Shown: positions 7,545 through 13,529 of the stretch, piece by piece
How positions within the stretch are numbered: position 1 is the stretch's first letter
Layout of the letters: every line of letters starts with the position of its first letter
Source: JAVWGW01 sp036651575
Lineage (GTDB): Bacteria > Actinomycetota > Coriobacteriia > Coriobacteriales > Eggerthellaceae
Length of the DNA stretch: 13,529 bases
Assembly: GCA_036651575.1 (NCBI GenBank)
Contig: JAVVXN010000040.1
Span: 1 to 13,529, forward strand
Reading direction: 5' to 3'
Notes under the pieces: generated by a model
Seen by the model: the letters and a program-made list of their open reading frames with translations, nothing else
What the model was told of the DNA's origin: nothing
The model's database searches: none
Made by a program: the position numbers and the translations under genes

Positions 7545-7571
7545 GGCGCTGCCGAAAAACGGCGAGGCGCC
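7545..7571 (-). terminator. Intercistronic hairpin between regulator and synthetase (partial terminator or processing site)
   Basis: On the minus strand a two-part stem starts at the last base of the regulator stop codon. Outer arms are GGCGC 7545-7549 with GCGCC 7567-7571; inner arms are GCCG 7551-7554 with CGGC 7560-7563, around an AAAAA loop as read on the plus strand, with a small internal bulge. After it the minus strand reads TTACCCTTCATT, a poor T-run. It may reduce, rather than stop, transcription into the synthetase gene. Confidence 0.45.
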
Positions 7572-8155
7572 TAGATAATTTCCTCATCGTGGGGTTTCAT
7601 GACGATTGCAAGAAAGGTGCAGGGTTGTCCGTCGATGGCAATCATTCCGTGACCGCGTCCCGAATCGTAGAGCAGCGTATCTCCCGCTTCAAGCTCTTCG
7701 ATGTGGTCTTCGTAGGCGAAACGCATGCGGCCGGATATGATGTAGTCGAGTTCTTGGCCTTTATGATACGAAAGATGAATCGGGGCGTTTTGTTCTTCTT
7801 CCAAACACGGTGCAGTCACCAAGAAAGGTTCGCACAATTTATTTTTAAAGTAGGGCGCCTTGTGGAGGTACTCGAATCCCGCACGACGTCTGATGGAAAG
7901 TCCGTGGTCGGCACGGGTAAGCGAATAACCGGTCAAATGGGGGTTTTCGCCGGTGAGCAGTTCGATGACGTCGATTCCGAAGCGTTCGGCGCACTTGAAG
8001 AGGAACGTGAACGACATGTCGACCTCGCCACTTTCCATAGTGGCGTATTCGGCCAGGCTGCGTCCGGTGGCATCGGCCATTTCCTGCATGGTGAGATCCA
8101 TGTCTTCGCGCAGAGAGCGAATGCGACCTGCCACCTCTTTTATATTCGGCTCCAT
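7571..8155 (-). CDS. Xre-type HTH regulator with C-terminal cupin domain, copy 1
   Basis: A 194-residue transcription factor. Residues about 7-68 form an Xre/Cro helix-turn-helix (IRSLREDMDLTMQEMADATG ... ERFGIDVIELLTGENP). Residues about 120-188 form a cupin_2 effector barrel with HKGQELDYIISG and LEAGDTLLYDSGRGHG. The first His of the usual HxH metal motif is replaced by Ser, so the ligand may be an organic molecule and not a metal-bound one. The start is ATG 8155 with a strong AAAAGGGAGG site nine bases upstream; the frame stays open to 8386, but that extension would run into the divergent gene. It lies directly upstream of an acyl-CoA synthetase and divergent to the oxidoreductase operon, so it may control both. 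It is a clear paralogue of the regulator at 11924. Confidence 0.85.
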   Translation of the reverse strand: MEPNIKEVAGRIRSLREDMDLTMQEMADATGRSLAEYATMESGEVDMSFTFLFKCAERFGIDVIELLTGENPHLTGYSLTRADHGLSIRRRAGFEYLHKAPYFKNKLCEPFLVTAPCLEEEQNAPIHLSYHKGQELDYIISGRMRFAYEDHIEELEAGDTLLYDSGRGHGMIAIDGQPCTFLAIVMKPHDEEII

Positions 8156-8164
8156 GAACGTCGA

Positions 8165-8174
8165 CCTCCCTTTT
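8165..8174 (-). promoter_or_regulatory. Strong ribosome binding site fixing the regulator start
   Basis: On the minus strand AAAAGGGAGG lies nine bases before ATG 8155. It argues against the in-frame upstream ATGs between 8230 and 8386. Confidence 0.65.
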
Positions 8175-8191
8175 GATGTAATACCTGTATG

Positions 8192-8236
8192 CCCGCTTCT
8201 TGGGCGGGAAAGCGCAAGAAGGGTTTCATCATTGTA
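8192..8236. promoter_or_regulatory. Divergent control region: nested inverted repeats and a minus-strand -10 candidate
   Basis: CTTCTTG at 8196-8202 pairs with CAAGAAG at 8215-8221 (7 bp, 12-base spacer). Overlapping it, CCCGC at 8192-8196 pairs with GCGGG at 8204-8208. Just beyond, the minus strand carries TACAAT (8231-8236 as ATTGTA on plus), one mismatch from the -10 consensus, with no good -35. A transcript from it would start near 8224, placing the inverted repeats right at the start of the regulator mRNA, a good position for an operator or a leader hairpin. No convincing plus-strand promoter for the ATPase-oxidoreductase operon was found in 8156-8379. Confidence 0.35.
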
Positions 8237-8379
8237 GAACATTTTGCAGGGGAGGGGATGATGGGGAAGGGTATTTACGAGGTTCGGTGCATTTGTTCGA
8301 TGCGGCACGCGTGATTTTCCTCTGATTCCGCCTGCCTTTTCGGGGCTGTGTGGTTCAATATGAAAAAACGGTTTCGACG

Positions 8380-9195
8380 ATGGCAAGGGGTCTTTTGGAT
8401 ACCTTACAAAATAATTCCAGCATTTTATCTGACGGTTCTGTGGACAGTTCTGAAGTTGCGGATCTTTTTCCTTTAGCTTCCATCACGGTTGTTGTGGGTC
8501 ATTACGGGGTCGGTAAGACGAATTTTTCCCTCAATCTCGCAATCGACGCTGCGGCGCTTGGTCAGCAGGTTACCCTGATCGATCTCGACGTGGTGAATCC
8601 CTATTTCCGTTCGAGTGAATACGCTTCGGTGCTCAAGGATGCGGGTGTCACCTTGATCAGTCCGGTGTTTGCGGGCAGTACCCTTGATTCCCCCAGCCTT
8701 TCCGGCACGATTGACACCGTGTTGACCGACGTGATCGATCGGGGGCCGGCGGGCGCGTGTGCTTGCGAGACGCCTCGCACCTGCCTCATCATCGATGCGG
8801 GGGGCGATGATGTCGGGGCTACGGCGCTCGGTCGTTTTGCGGGGAAAATCGCCCCTCATCCCTACGCCATGTTCTACGTGATCAATGCCTATCGCAATCT
8901 GACGCATGAACCCGAAGAGGCGGCCGCCCTGCTTGCCGAAATCGAGATTAAATCACATCTAAAAGCAACGGGAATCGTCAACAATTCTCACTTACAAGAC
9001 GATACGACCGAGCAGGTGATAACCGATGCCCAGCCTTTCGCGCAAGCGACCGCTGACATCCTTTCGTTGCCGCTTGTGTGCACTACCGTGCCAAATACGC
9101 TCGTTGAGCAGAAAAACCGAGCATTTTCCTCGGGAAGTGTTTCTCGAAAAGCGTATCCTGTGAAAGTATACGTTCGCGCTCCCTGGCATAGGTAG
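8380..9195 (+). CDS. MinD/CobQ-like P-loop ATPase of unknown role, linked to oxidoreductase operon
   Basis: A 271-residue soluble P-loop protein. Walker A is GHYGVGKT (residues 40-47, Lys46), followed by LIDLDVVNPYFRSSEY (about 66-81), whose DxD and NPYFR are typical of a MinD/ParA/CobQ-like group, and a Walker B-like IIDAGGDDVG at about 137-146. The first Gly is not preceded by the extra Lys of true MinD/NifH 'deviant' Walker motifs. A Cys-rich loop ACACETPRTC (Cys127, 129, 135) just before the Walker B strand could bind metal or a cluster. The start is uncertain: ATG 8380 is used, but GTG 8350 in frame adds ten residues, and neither has a clear ribosome site. It precedes the four oxidoreductase genes by 75 bases on the same strand, which suggests a role in maturation or control of that enzyme. 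No specific function is claimed. Confidence 0.78.
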   Translation: MARGLLDTLQNNSSILSDGSVDSSEVADLFPLASITVVVGHYGVGKTNFSLNLAIDAAALGQQVTLIDLDVVNPYFRSSEYASVLKDAGVTLISPVFAGSTLDSPSLSGTIDTVLTDVIDRGPAGACACETPRTCLIIDAGGDDVGATALGRFAGKIAPHPYAMFYVINAYRNLTHEPEEAAALLAEIEIKSHLKATGIVNNSHLQDDTTEQVITDAQPFAQATADILSLPLVCTTVPNTLVEQKNRAFSSGSVSRKAYPVKVYVRAPWHR

Positions 9196-9211
9196 GGAGT
9201 CCGTTTCCCTT

Positions 9212-9243
9212 TATCGATTTTACGATATACGCCCTCGGGGCGT
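9212..9243 (+). promoter_or_regulatory. Inverted repeat and tight GC hairpin upstream of the oxidoreductase genes
   Basis: TATCG 9212-9216 pairs with CGATA 9223-9227 (6-base spacer). Directly after it, ACGCCC 9229-9234 pairs perfectly with GGGCGT 9238-9243 around a TCG loop. No T-run follows, so this is not a terminator. It could be an operator for an Xre regulator, or an mRNA 5' stabilising or processing hairpin just before the ribosome site at 9256. No promoter with good -35 and -10 spacing was seen in the 75-base gap. Confidence 0.35.
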
Positions 9244-9255
9244 CTGTCGTTGTAC

Positions 9256-9263
9256 AAGGAAGG
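9256..9263 (+). promoter_or_regulatory. Ribosome binding site fixing the ferredoxin-subunit start
   Basis: AAGGAAGG lies seven bases before ATG 9271. An in-frame TTG at 9250 would place this site inside the coding region, so it is rejected as start. Confidence 0.65.
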
Positions 9264-9270
9264 TGGTTGC

Positions 9271-9477
9271 ATGTCACGAATTATCGTAGATGATCATTAC
9301 TGCAAAGGGTGTGGTCTTTGTATCGATGCATGTCCGCAGGGCATTATCGAGTTGGACACCGCCACGATCACCGCCAAGGGATATCATCCCGCGCGTCTGA
9401 CCGATGAAGAAAAATGTACGGGCTGCACGTTCTGTGCGATTATGTGCCCTGATGTCGCGATTACGGTTGAGAGGTAA
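9271..9477 (+). CDS. korD: 2-oxoacid:ferredoxin oxidoreductase delta subunit (2x[4Fe-4S] ferredoxin)
   Basis: A 68-residue ferredoxin subunit. Two complete cluster motifs are present: CKGCGLCIDACP (Cys11, 14, 17, 21) and CTGCTFCAIMCP (Cys49, 52, 55, 59). It carries electrons from the TPP site of the beta subunit to soluble ferredoxin in the cytoplasm. The small size and position before the alpha subunit match the delta subunit of four-subunit KOR/VOR enzymes. Two bases separate its stop from the alpha-subunit ATG, and GAGAGG at its own 3' end is that gene's ribosome site, so translation is coupled. Called by cluster motifs plus context; alone it would only be a 2[4Fe-4S] ferredoxin. Confidence 0.9.
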   Translation: MSRIIVDDHYCKGCGLCIDACPQGIIELDTATITAKGYHPARLTDEEKCTGCTFCAIMCPDVAITVER

Positions 9478-9479
9478 AC

Positions 9480-10544
9480 ATGGCTGAGAAAGTATTGATG
9501 AAGGGAAATGAAGCCCTGGCAGAAAGCGCCCTGCGCGCTGGATGTCGTTTTTTCTTCGGGTATCCCATCACACCCCAAACAGAACTTGCTGCTTACATGT
9601 CGAAGCGCATGCCGAAAAACGGTGGAACATTTTTGCAGGCAGAAAGTGAAATTGCCGCCATCAACATGGTCTACGGTGCTTCGGCTGCCGGAGCCCGCGT
9701 TATGACCTCTTCGTCCTCTCCGGGAATCTCACTGAAAGGTGAGGGCATTTCGTATATGGCGGGCGCCGACCTTCCCGGCGTCATTATCAATGTGCAGAGG
9801 GGTGGCCCGGGGCTCGGCGGCATTCAGCCTTCGCAGTCCGACTATTGGCAGGCAACGCGAGCACTTGGTCACGGCGATTTCCAGATCGTTGTCTATGCAC
9901 CTTCGACGGTGCAAGAAATGGCTGATTTCGTGTTTGAGGCTTTCGATGTGGCTGACACCTACCGCACGCCCGTTATGATTTTGGCCGATGGCATGCTCGG
10001 CCAGATGATGGAACCGGTCGTCTTGCCCGAGCCGAAGGAAACGCTTCCCGAAAAACCATGGGCAACGACGGGCCACAAAAATGCACGTCCGCGCAATATC
10101 GTCAACTCGCTTTATCTGACGGCCGAAGAACTCGAGCGTCTCAATATCGAGCGTTTTGCTCGCTATGACATCATTAAAGAAAAAGAACAGCGCGCCGAAT
10201 CGTTTATGACCGAGGATGCTGAAATCGTTATCGTTGCCTTCGGGGCAAGTGCTCGTATTGCTCGCAGTGCGGTCATCTCCGCGCGCGAGCAAGGCATCAA
10301 AGTAGGGCTGATCAGGCCGATTACCCTGTGGCCATTTCCCGCCAAAGCAATCGAGGCAACAATTCCGACGGCGAAGGCATATCTTTCCGTCGAAATGAAC
10401 ATGGGCCAGATGGTCGACGACGTGCGCCTCGTGGTCAACGGTCGCGCCCAGGTTTCGTTCTTCGGTCGCGCTGGTGGCGTTATTCCGACGCCGACAGAAG
10501 TGCTTGAGCAAATCAAAGAACTGAATGGAAAGGTGGGTGCTTAA
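9480..10544 (+). CDS. vorB: 2-oxoacid:ferredoxin oxidoreductase alpha subunit (VorB type, 3-methyl-2-oxobutanoate-like)
   Basis: A 354-residue alpha subunit that combines the pyrimidine-binding domain (I) and domain II of the PFOR superfamily. The start VLMKGNEALAESALRAG and the motif GYPITPQTE (27-35) are diagnostic; QAESEIAAINMVYGASAAG gives the Glu that activates TPP, followed by TSSSSPG, RGGPGLGGIQPSQSDYWQA and ADGMLGQMMEP. The C-terminal third (about 245-345) contains domain II with VGLIRPITLWPFP. The pattern resembles proteins annotated as ketoisovalerate:ferredoxin oxidoreductase VorB, which oxidise branched-chain 2-oxoacids to acyl-CoA, CO2 and reduced ferredoxin. Substrate by homology is uncertain; older names use korA. 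It lies in the order delta-alpha-beta-gamma with gaps of 2-3 bases. A 563-codon open frame on the opposite strand spans much of it and is a coding shadow. Confidence 0.92.
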   Translation: MAEKVLMKGNEALAESALRAGCRFFFGYPITPQTELAAYMSKRMPKNGGTFLQAESEIAAINMVYGASAAGARVMTSSSSPGISLKGEGISYMAGADLPGVIINVQRGGPGLGGIQPSQSDYWQATRALGHGDFQIVVYAPSTVQEMADFVFEAFDVADTYRTPVMILADGMLGQMMEPVVLPEPKETLPEKPWATTGHKNARPRNIVNSLYLTAEELERLNIERFARYDIIKEKEQRAESFMTEDAEIVIVAFGASARIARSAVISAREQGIKVGLIRPITLWPFPAKAIEATIPTAKAYLSVEMNMGQMVDDVRLVVNGRAQVSFFGRAGGVIPTPTEVLEQIKELNGKVGA

Positions 10545-10547
10545 ATC

Positions 10548-11372
10548 ATGGGTGCTGACAAAAAGATCGTATTCGAACGCCCCCATGCGCTCGAACCTGT
10601 CCAAAACTCCTATTGTCCGGGCTGCCCGCACGGTATCGTGCATCGCTTGGTGGCTGAAACGATCGACGAGTTGGGGATCGAAGGAACCACTATCGGAATC
10701 GCACCGGTCGGCTGTTCGGTCATGGCCTACAACTTCTTTGCGTGCGACATGATCGAAGCTGCTCACGGTCGTGCACCGGCGGTGGGAACCGCGGTCAAGC
10801 GCGTCAACCCCGACAATGTCGTCTTCGTCTATCAGGGTGATGGCGATCTTGCCAGCATCGGTATGGCAGAAACCATCCATGCAGCGACGCGTGGTGAAAA
10901 GATCACCGTCATCTTCATCAACAACGCTATTTACGGCATGACCGGTGGTCAGATGGCTCCGACAAGCTTGCCGCATCAGGTGACGCAAACGTCTCCCTAT
11001 GGCCGCGATGTTGCCGAGGCGGGCTATCCGATCCGCGTCTGCGAACTGCTTGCGACCCTCGATGGCGTGGCCTATGCCGAGCGCGTTACCGTCGATACGC
11101 CCAAGCACGTGCGCGCGGCCAAGAAGGCTATCCGCAAGGCGTTCGACTATCAGGTTGAGGGCGTGGGGTATTCCATTGTCGAAGTTGTTTCGACCTGTCC
11201 GACCAACTGGGGCCTGACACCGCAGGCGTCGTTTGACTGGATGCGCGAAAACATGCTGCCGTACTATCCGCTCGGTGTGTATCGCGACGTGAGAGCTGAC
11301 GGGTTTGCCGATATCGCCGAGGCTGCCAAAGCGCGTGCTGCGGCGTGTCCGATTGTTGTAGAGGGGGAATAA
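10548..11372 (+). CDS. korB: 2-oxoacid:ferredoxin oxidoreductase beta subunit (TPP-binding)
   Basis: A 274-residue catalytic subunit that binds thiamine diphosphate and the proximal [4Fe-4S] cluster. The TPP/Mg motif runs from GDGD (97-100) to NNAIYGMTGGQ (125-135). Cluster ligands fit PFOR-type beta subunits: CPGC (Cys23, Cys26), GCS (Cys56) and STCP (Cys217). It pairs with the alpha subunit to form the active site that decarboxylates the 2-oxoacid and passes acyl to CoA. The start is ATG 10548 three bases after the alpha stop; the ribosome site AAAGGTGGG lies inside the alpha gene end. The length is normal. Substrate class (2-oxoisovalerate, 2-oxoglutarate or aryl-pyruvate) cannot be fixed from this subunit. 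Confidence 0.93.
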   Translation: MGADKKIVFERPHALEPVQNSYCPGCPHGIVHRLVAETIDELGIEGTTIGIAPVGCSVMAYNFFACDMIEAAHGRAPAVGTAVKRVNPDNVVFVYQGDGDLASIGMAETIHAATRGEKITVIFINNAIYGMTGGQMAPTSLPHQVTQTSPYGRDVAEAGYPIRVCELLATLDGVAYAERVTVDTPKHVRAAKKAIRKAFDYQVEGVGYSIVEVVSTCPTNWGLTPQASFDWMRENMLPYYPLGVYRDVRADGFADIAEAAKARAAACPIVVEGE

Positions 11373-11375
11373 TCG

Positions 11376-11912
11376 ATGGGTAAAACACACAACATCGTGC
11401 TTGCCGGTTTCGGTGGGCAAGGGGTTTTGTTTGCCGGTAAGCTCATTGCTACGGCGGGCCTCATCGAAGGGCGCGAGCTTTCCTGGCTGCCTTCCTACGG
11501 TCCTGAAATGCGCGGAGGCACTGCTAACTGCAGCGTTTGTCTATCCGATGACCCGATTGGATCACCTCTCGTGCTCGACCCGGATGCTTTGATCGCGATG
11601 AATCAGCCTTCCTATGATAAGTTTGAAAAGCAGGTTCAACCAGGCGGTGTCATCATTGCCGATACGACGATGGTTCAGCGTATCGACCAGCTGGAAGGCG
11701 TGCGCATCTGCGCTATTCCCGCTACCGGCATGGCGGAAGAAGCGGGTTTGAAAGGTCTTGCCAATATCGTATGTCTCGGTAAGCTTTTGGCGGAAATCGG
11801 TTTTTGTGAGGAAGAAACGCTGCGACAAGCTATCGTCAAGTGTGTTCCTGCAAAGAAGCAGCAAATGGTTGAACTCAACAAGCAGGCCCTCACCTTGGGT
11901 ATGCAGGCATAA
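11376..11912 (+). CDS. korC: 2-oxoacid:ferredoxin oxidoreductase gamma subunit
   Basis: A 178-residue subunit of the POR_gamma fold, which forms the CoA-binding side of the enzyme. GFGGQGVLFAGKLIA (11-25) is the family signature and PSYGPEMRGGTANCSVCLS (about 39-57) is the second conserved block; a strand with IAMNQPSYDKF and a late NIVCLGKLLA complete the pattern. It completes the four-subunit complex; no subunit is missing. Its ATG lies three bases after the beta stop, preceded by GAGGGGG. The next gene, an Xre-cupin regulator, follows after only 11 bases, so it is almost certainly on the same transcript. Confidence 0.92.
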   Translation: MGKTHNIVLAGFGGQGVLFAGKLIATAGLIEGRELSWLPSYGPEMRGGTANCSVCLSDDPIGSPLVLDPDALIAMNQPSYDKFEKQVQPGGVIIADTTMVQRIDQLEGVRICAIPATGMAEEAGLKGLANIVCLGKLLAEIGFCEEETLRQAIVKCVPAKKQQMVELNKQALTLGMQA

Positions 11913-11923
11913 AGGAGTTTTAT

Positions 11924-12478
11924 ATGGATAATGACGACTTCAGAGATATTGGTTTGCGCATCGAAGGTCTGCGCGAAGCGTGCGACGTTTCACGGGAAGA
12001 AATGGCGCGCGATCTCGAAGTGCCGCTTAAAACCTATATTTCATGGGAAGAAACCGGCGCCGATGTACCGATTTCCGCGATTTACCATCTAGCTCGTCGT
12101 TTTGGAGTGGAGTTTACTGAGATTTTAACCGGTACCGCCGCCAAGCTCGATACCTATCACGTGGTTAAAGCGGGCGAAGGTCGTGAAGTCGATCGTTATC
12201 CCGGGTATTATTATGAAGATCTGGCGTGGCGCTACAGTGGTAAAATTATGCAGCCCTTGCTTGTCGTGCTCGATCCCAGCGATGAACCGGCTAAACCCGT
12301 AACCCATACGGGTCAGGAGTTCAATCTGGTTATCGAAGGGTGCGTGATTGTGAGCTGGGAAGACAGAGAATTTGAACTACATGCCGGTGATAGCATCTAC
12401 TTCAATCCCACCCATCCGCACGGGCAGAGATGCGGCGGCGATACGCCCGCGAAATTTGTCACCATCATTGCAGAGTAG
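11924..12478 (+). CDS. Xre-type HTH regulator with C-terminal cupin domain, copy 2
   Basis: A 184-residue transcription factor, paralogue of the regulator at 7571-8155. The N-terminal Xre HTH is at about 8-68 (LRIEGLREACDVSREEMARD ... RRFGVEFTEILTGTA), and the cupin_2 barrel at about 110-184 with HTGQEFNLVIEG and LHAGDSIYFNPTHPHGQ. As in the first copy, one His of the first cupin metal motif is missing while the His of the second motif is kept. The ribosome site AAAGGAG lies six bases before ATG 11924. It is placed inside the oxidoreductase operon, directly before a second acyl-CoA synthetase, which suggests autoregulation and control by a pathway intermediate such as an acyl-CoA or 2-oxoacid. 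The ligand is unknown. Confidence 0.87.
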   Translation: MDNDDFRDIGLRIEGLREACDVSREEMARDLEVPLKTYISWEETGADVPISAIYHLARRFGVEFTEILTGTAAKLDTYHVVKAGEGREVDRYPGYYYEDLAWRYSGKIMQPLLVVLDPSDEPAKPVTHTGQEFNLVIEGCVIVSWEDREFELHAGDSIYFNPTHPHGQRCGGDTPAKFVTIIAE

Positions 12479-12487
12479 GTTGGTCTT

Positions 12488-13529
12488 GTGAATCATATAC
12501 TGAAAAAATACTGCCCCCAGATCGACTTCGATTCCTACGAAGACTTTTACGAGAATTTCGCAATCGATGCGCCCAATGATTTTAATTTTGCCTACGACGT
12601 CGTTGATGAATGGGCGCGCGTTGAGCCCGATAAGCGGGCGCTGTTGTGGTGCGATGACACCGGGGAAGAAAAAGTTTTCACGTTTTCGGATATCTCCAAG
12701 CTTTCGAATAAAGCGGCCAATGCCTTTTCTAAGCTTGGTATTGTCAAAGGCGATGTCGTCATGATGATTTTGCGCCGTCGATGGGAATATTGGATCTGTG
12801 CTGTTGCCCTGTGCAAGATCGGTGCAACCATCATCCCCGCATCGTTACAATTGACCAAAAAGGATATCGAATATCGTGCGAAAAGCGCGAAGGTCAAAAT
12901 GATGATCTGCGTGAACGATGATTACGTGTGCACGCAGGCCGAATTGGCGATGGCGGGATCTCCCAGTATCGAACGTCACGTGATCGTCGCGGGAAATCGT
13001 GAGGGATGGACTCGATTGGCCGATTTGATCGCCGACGAGTCGGATACGTGGCAGCGCCCGACGGGAGCGGCCGCTACGACGCGTGACGACACCATGCTCA
13101 TCTATTTCACCAGCGGAACAACGGGTATGGCAAAAGCGGTATGCCATAATTTCGCGCATCCGTTAGGCCATATCATTACGGCGAAATACTGGCAGCAGGT
13201 TGAAGAAAACAAGCTTCACTTAAGCGTGTCTGATAGCGGTTGGGCAAAATTCGGGTGGGGCAAGATTTACGGTCAATGGATTGCCGGTGCAACGGTGTTT
13301 GCCTACGACATGGATAAGTTCGTTCCCACGAAGTTGTTGCAAAAGATTCAAGACTATAAGCTCACCACGTTTTGTGCGCCGCCGACGATGTATCGCTTCA
13401 TGCTGCAAGAAGACGTGTCGGCTTACGATCTGTCTTCGGTGCACAATTTCGCTACCGCGGGAGAACCCTTGAATGCCGAGGTCTCGCGCGCGTGGGAAAA
13501 GCTGACCGGTCGCAAGATCCACGAAGGTT
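12488..13529 (+). CDS. AMP-forming acyl-CoA synthetase (ANL family), copy 2, 3' end outside window
   Basis: Partial: 347 residues are visible and the frame is open at the window end. It is a paralogue of the synthetase at 5726-7480: both share DFNF.YD near residue 30, FTF.D...., KGD.VM.ILRR, HI.TAK.W, SD.GWAK-like, WGK.YGQW, PPTMYR and DLSS...TAGE. The A3 motif is YFTSGTTGMAKAV (206-218, with Lys216), in which the usual Pro before Lys is Ala. The A5, A7 and A10 motifs are beyond the window. The start is GTG 12488, nine bases after the regulator stop; the ribosome site is weak (AGGTTGG), but the alignment of its N-terminus with copy 1 supports it, and there is no nearby ATG in frame. It likely activates a different acid from copy 1. 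Confidence 0.9.
   Translation, partial: MNHILKKYCPQIDFDSYEDFYENFAIDAPNDFNFAYDVVDEWARVEPDKRALLWCDDTGEEKVFTFSDISKLSNKAANAFSKLGIVKGDVVMMILRRRWEYWICAVALCKIGATIIPASLQLTKKDIEYRAKSAKVKMMICVNDDYVCTQAELAMAGSPSIERHVIVAGNREGWTRLADLIADESDTWQRPTGAAATTRDDTMLIYFTSGTTGMAKAVCHNFAHPLGHIITAKYWQQVEENKLHLSVSDSGWAKFGWGKIYGQWIAGATVFAYDMDKFVPTKLLQKIQDYKLTTFCAPPTMYRFMLQEDVSAYDLSSVHNFATAGEPLNAEVSRAWEKLTGRKIHEG

Noticed and set aside
8156..8386. N-terminal extension of the first Xre-cupin regulator up to 8386
   Set aside because: A strong ribosome site fits ATG 8155, the HTH begins right after it, and the extension would overlap the divergent ATPase gene.
9221..9229. TACGAT/GATATA as a -10 box for the oxidoreductase genes
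   Set aside because: No -35-like hexamer at 16-18 bases upstream and overlap with an inverted repeat; too weak to list as a promoter.
9729..11420. 563-codon open frame on the minus strand opposite vorB, korB and the start of korC
   Set aside because: It spans three clear genes, has no recognisable domain, is rich in His, Arg and Cys as expected of a reverse-frame shadow, and has no ribosome site.
1..13529. Mobile element, phage, defence island or CRISPR signal
   Set aside because: No transposase, integrase, recombinase, direct-repeat array or restriction-type gene was found; all genes are housekeeping or metabolic.

Overview
The window is compact, mostly co-directional bacterial DNA of moderate GC. 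It reads as a chromosomal segment of an anaerobic actinobacterium of the class Coriobacteriia (Eggerthellaceae-like). That placement is an inference from protein style and gene mix: ferredoxin-dependent 2-oxoacid oxidoreductase, Xre-cupin regulators paired with AMP-forming acyl-CoA synthetases, and GTG starts. No rRNA, tRNA, CRISPR array, transposase or integrase gene was seen.

Left part (1-5635, all + strand) is housekeeping. It begins inside dnaG (primase, 3' part only). Next is a membrane pair: a short NfeD-like protein and a QmcA/stomatin-type SPFH protein overlapping by 4 bases. A 26-codon single-helix membrane peptide with a good ribosome binding site follows. After a 204-base gap with a possible intrinsic terminator comes def-fmt-rsmB (peptide deformylase, Met-tRNA formyltransferase, 16S rRNA m5C967 methyltransferase), a translation-linked operon with coupled or near-coupled junctions.

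Middle part (5636-8349). A 90-base convergent gap holds a perfect 14-bp inverted repeat. On the minus strand lie an Xre-cupin regulator and, downstream of it, an AMP-forming acyl-CoA synthetase; an intercistronic hairpin starts at the regulator stop. The 224 bases between the regulator start and the chosen start of the next gene are a divergent control region with nested inverted repeats.

Right part (8350-13529, + strand) is a metabolic operon: a MinD/CobQ-like P-loop ATPase of unknown role, then the four subunits of a 2-oxoacid:ferredoxin oxidoreductase (delta ferredoxin, alpha VorB-type, beta TPP-binding, gamma), then a second Xre-cupin regulator and a second acyl-CoA synthetase cut by the window end. 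The [Xre-cupin regulator -> acyl-CoA synthetase] pair therefore occurs twice, flanking the oxidoreductase. The likely theme is interconversion of 2-oxoacids (branched-chain or aryl, from amino acids), acyl-CoA and free acids, with reduced ferredoxin as electron carrier and the regulators sensing a pathway metabolite. The direction (energy-yielding oxidation or reductive carboxylation for biosynthesis) cannot be read from sequence.
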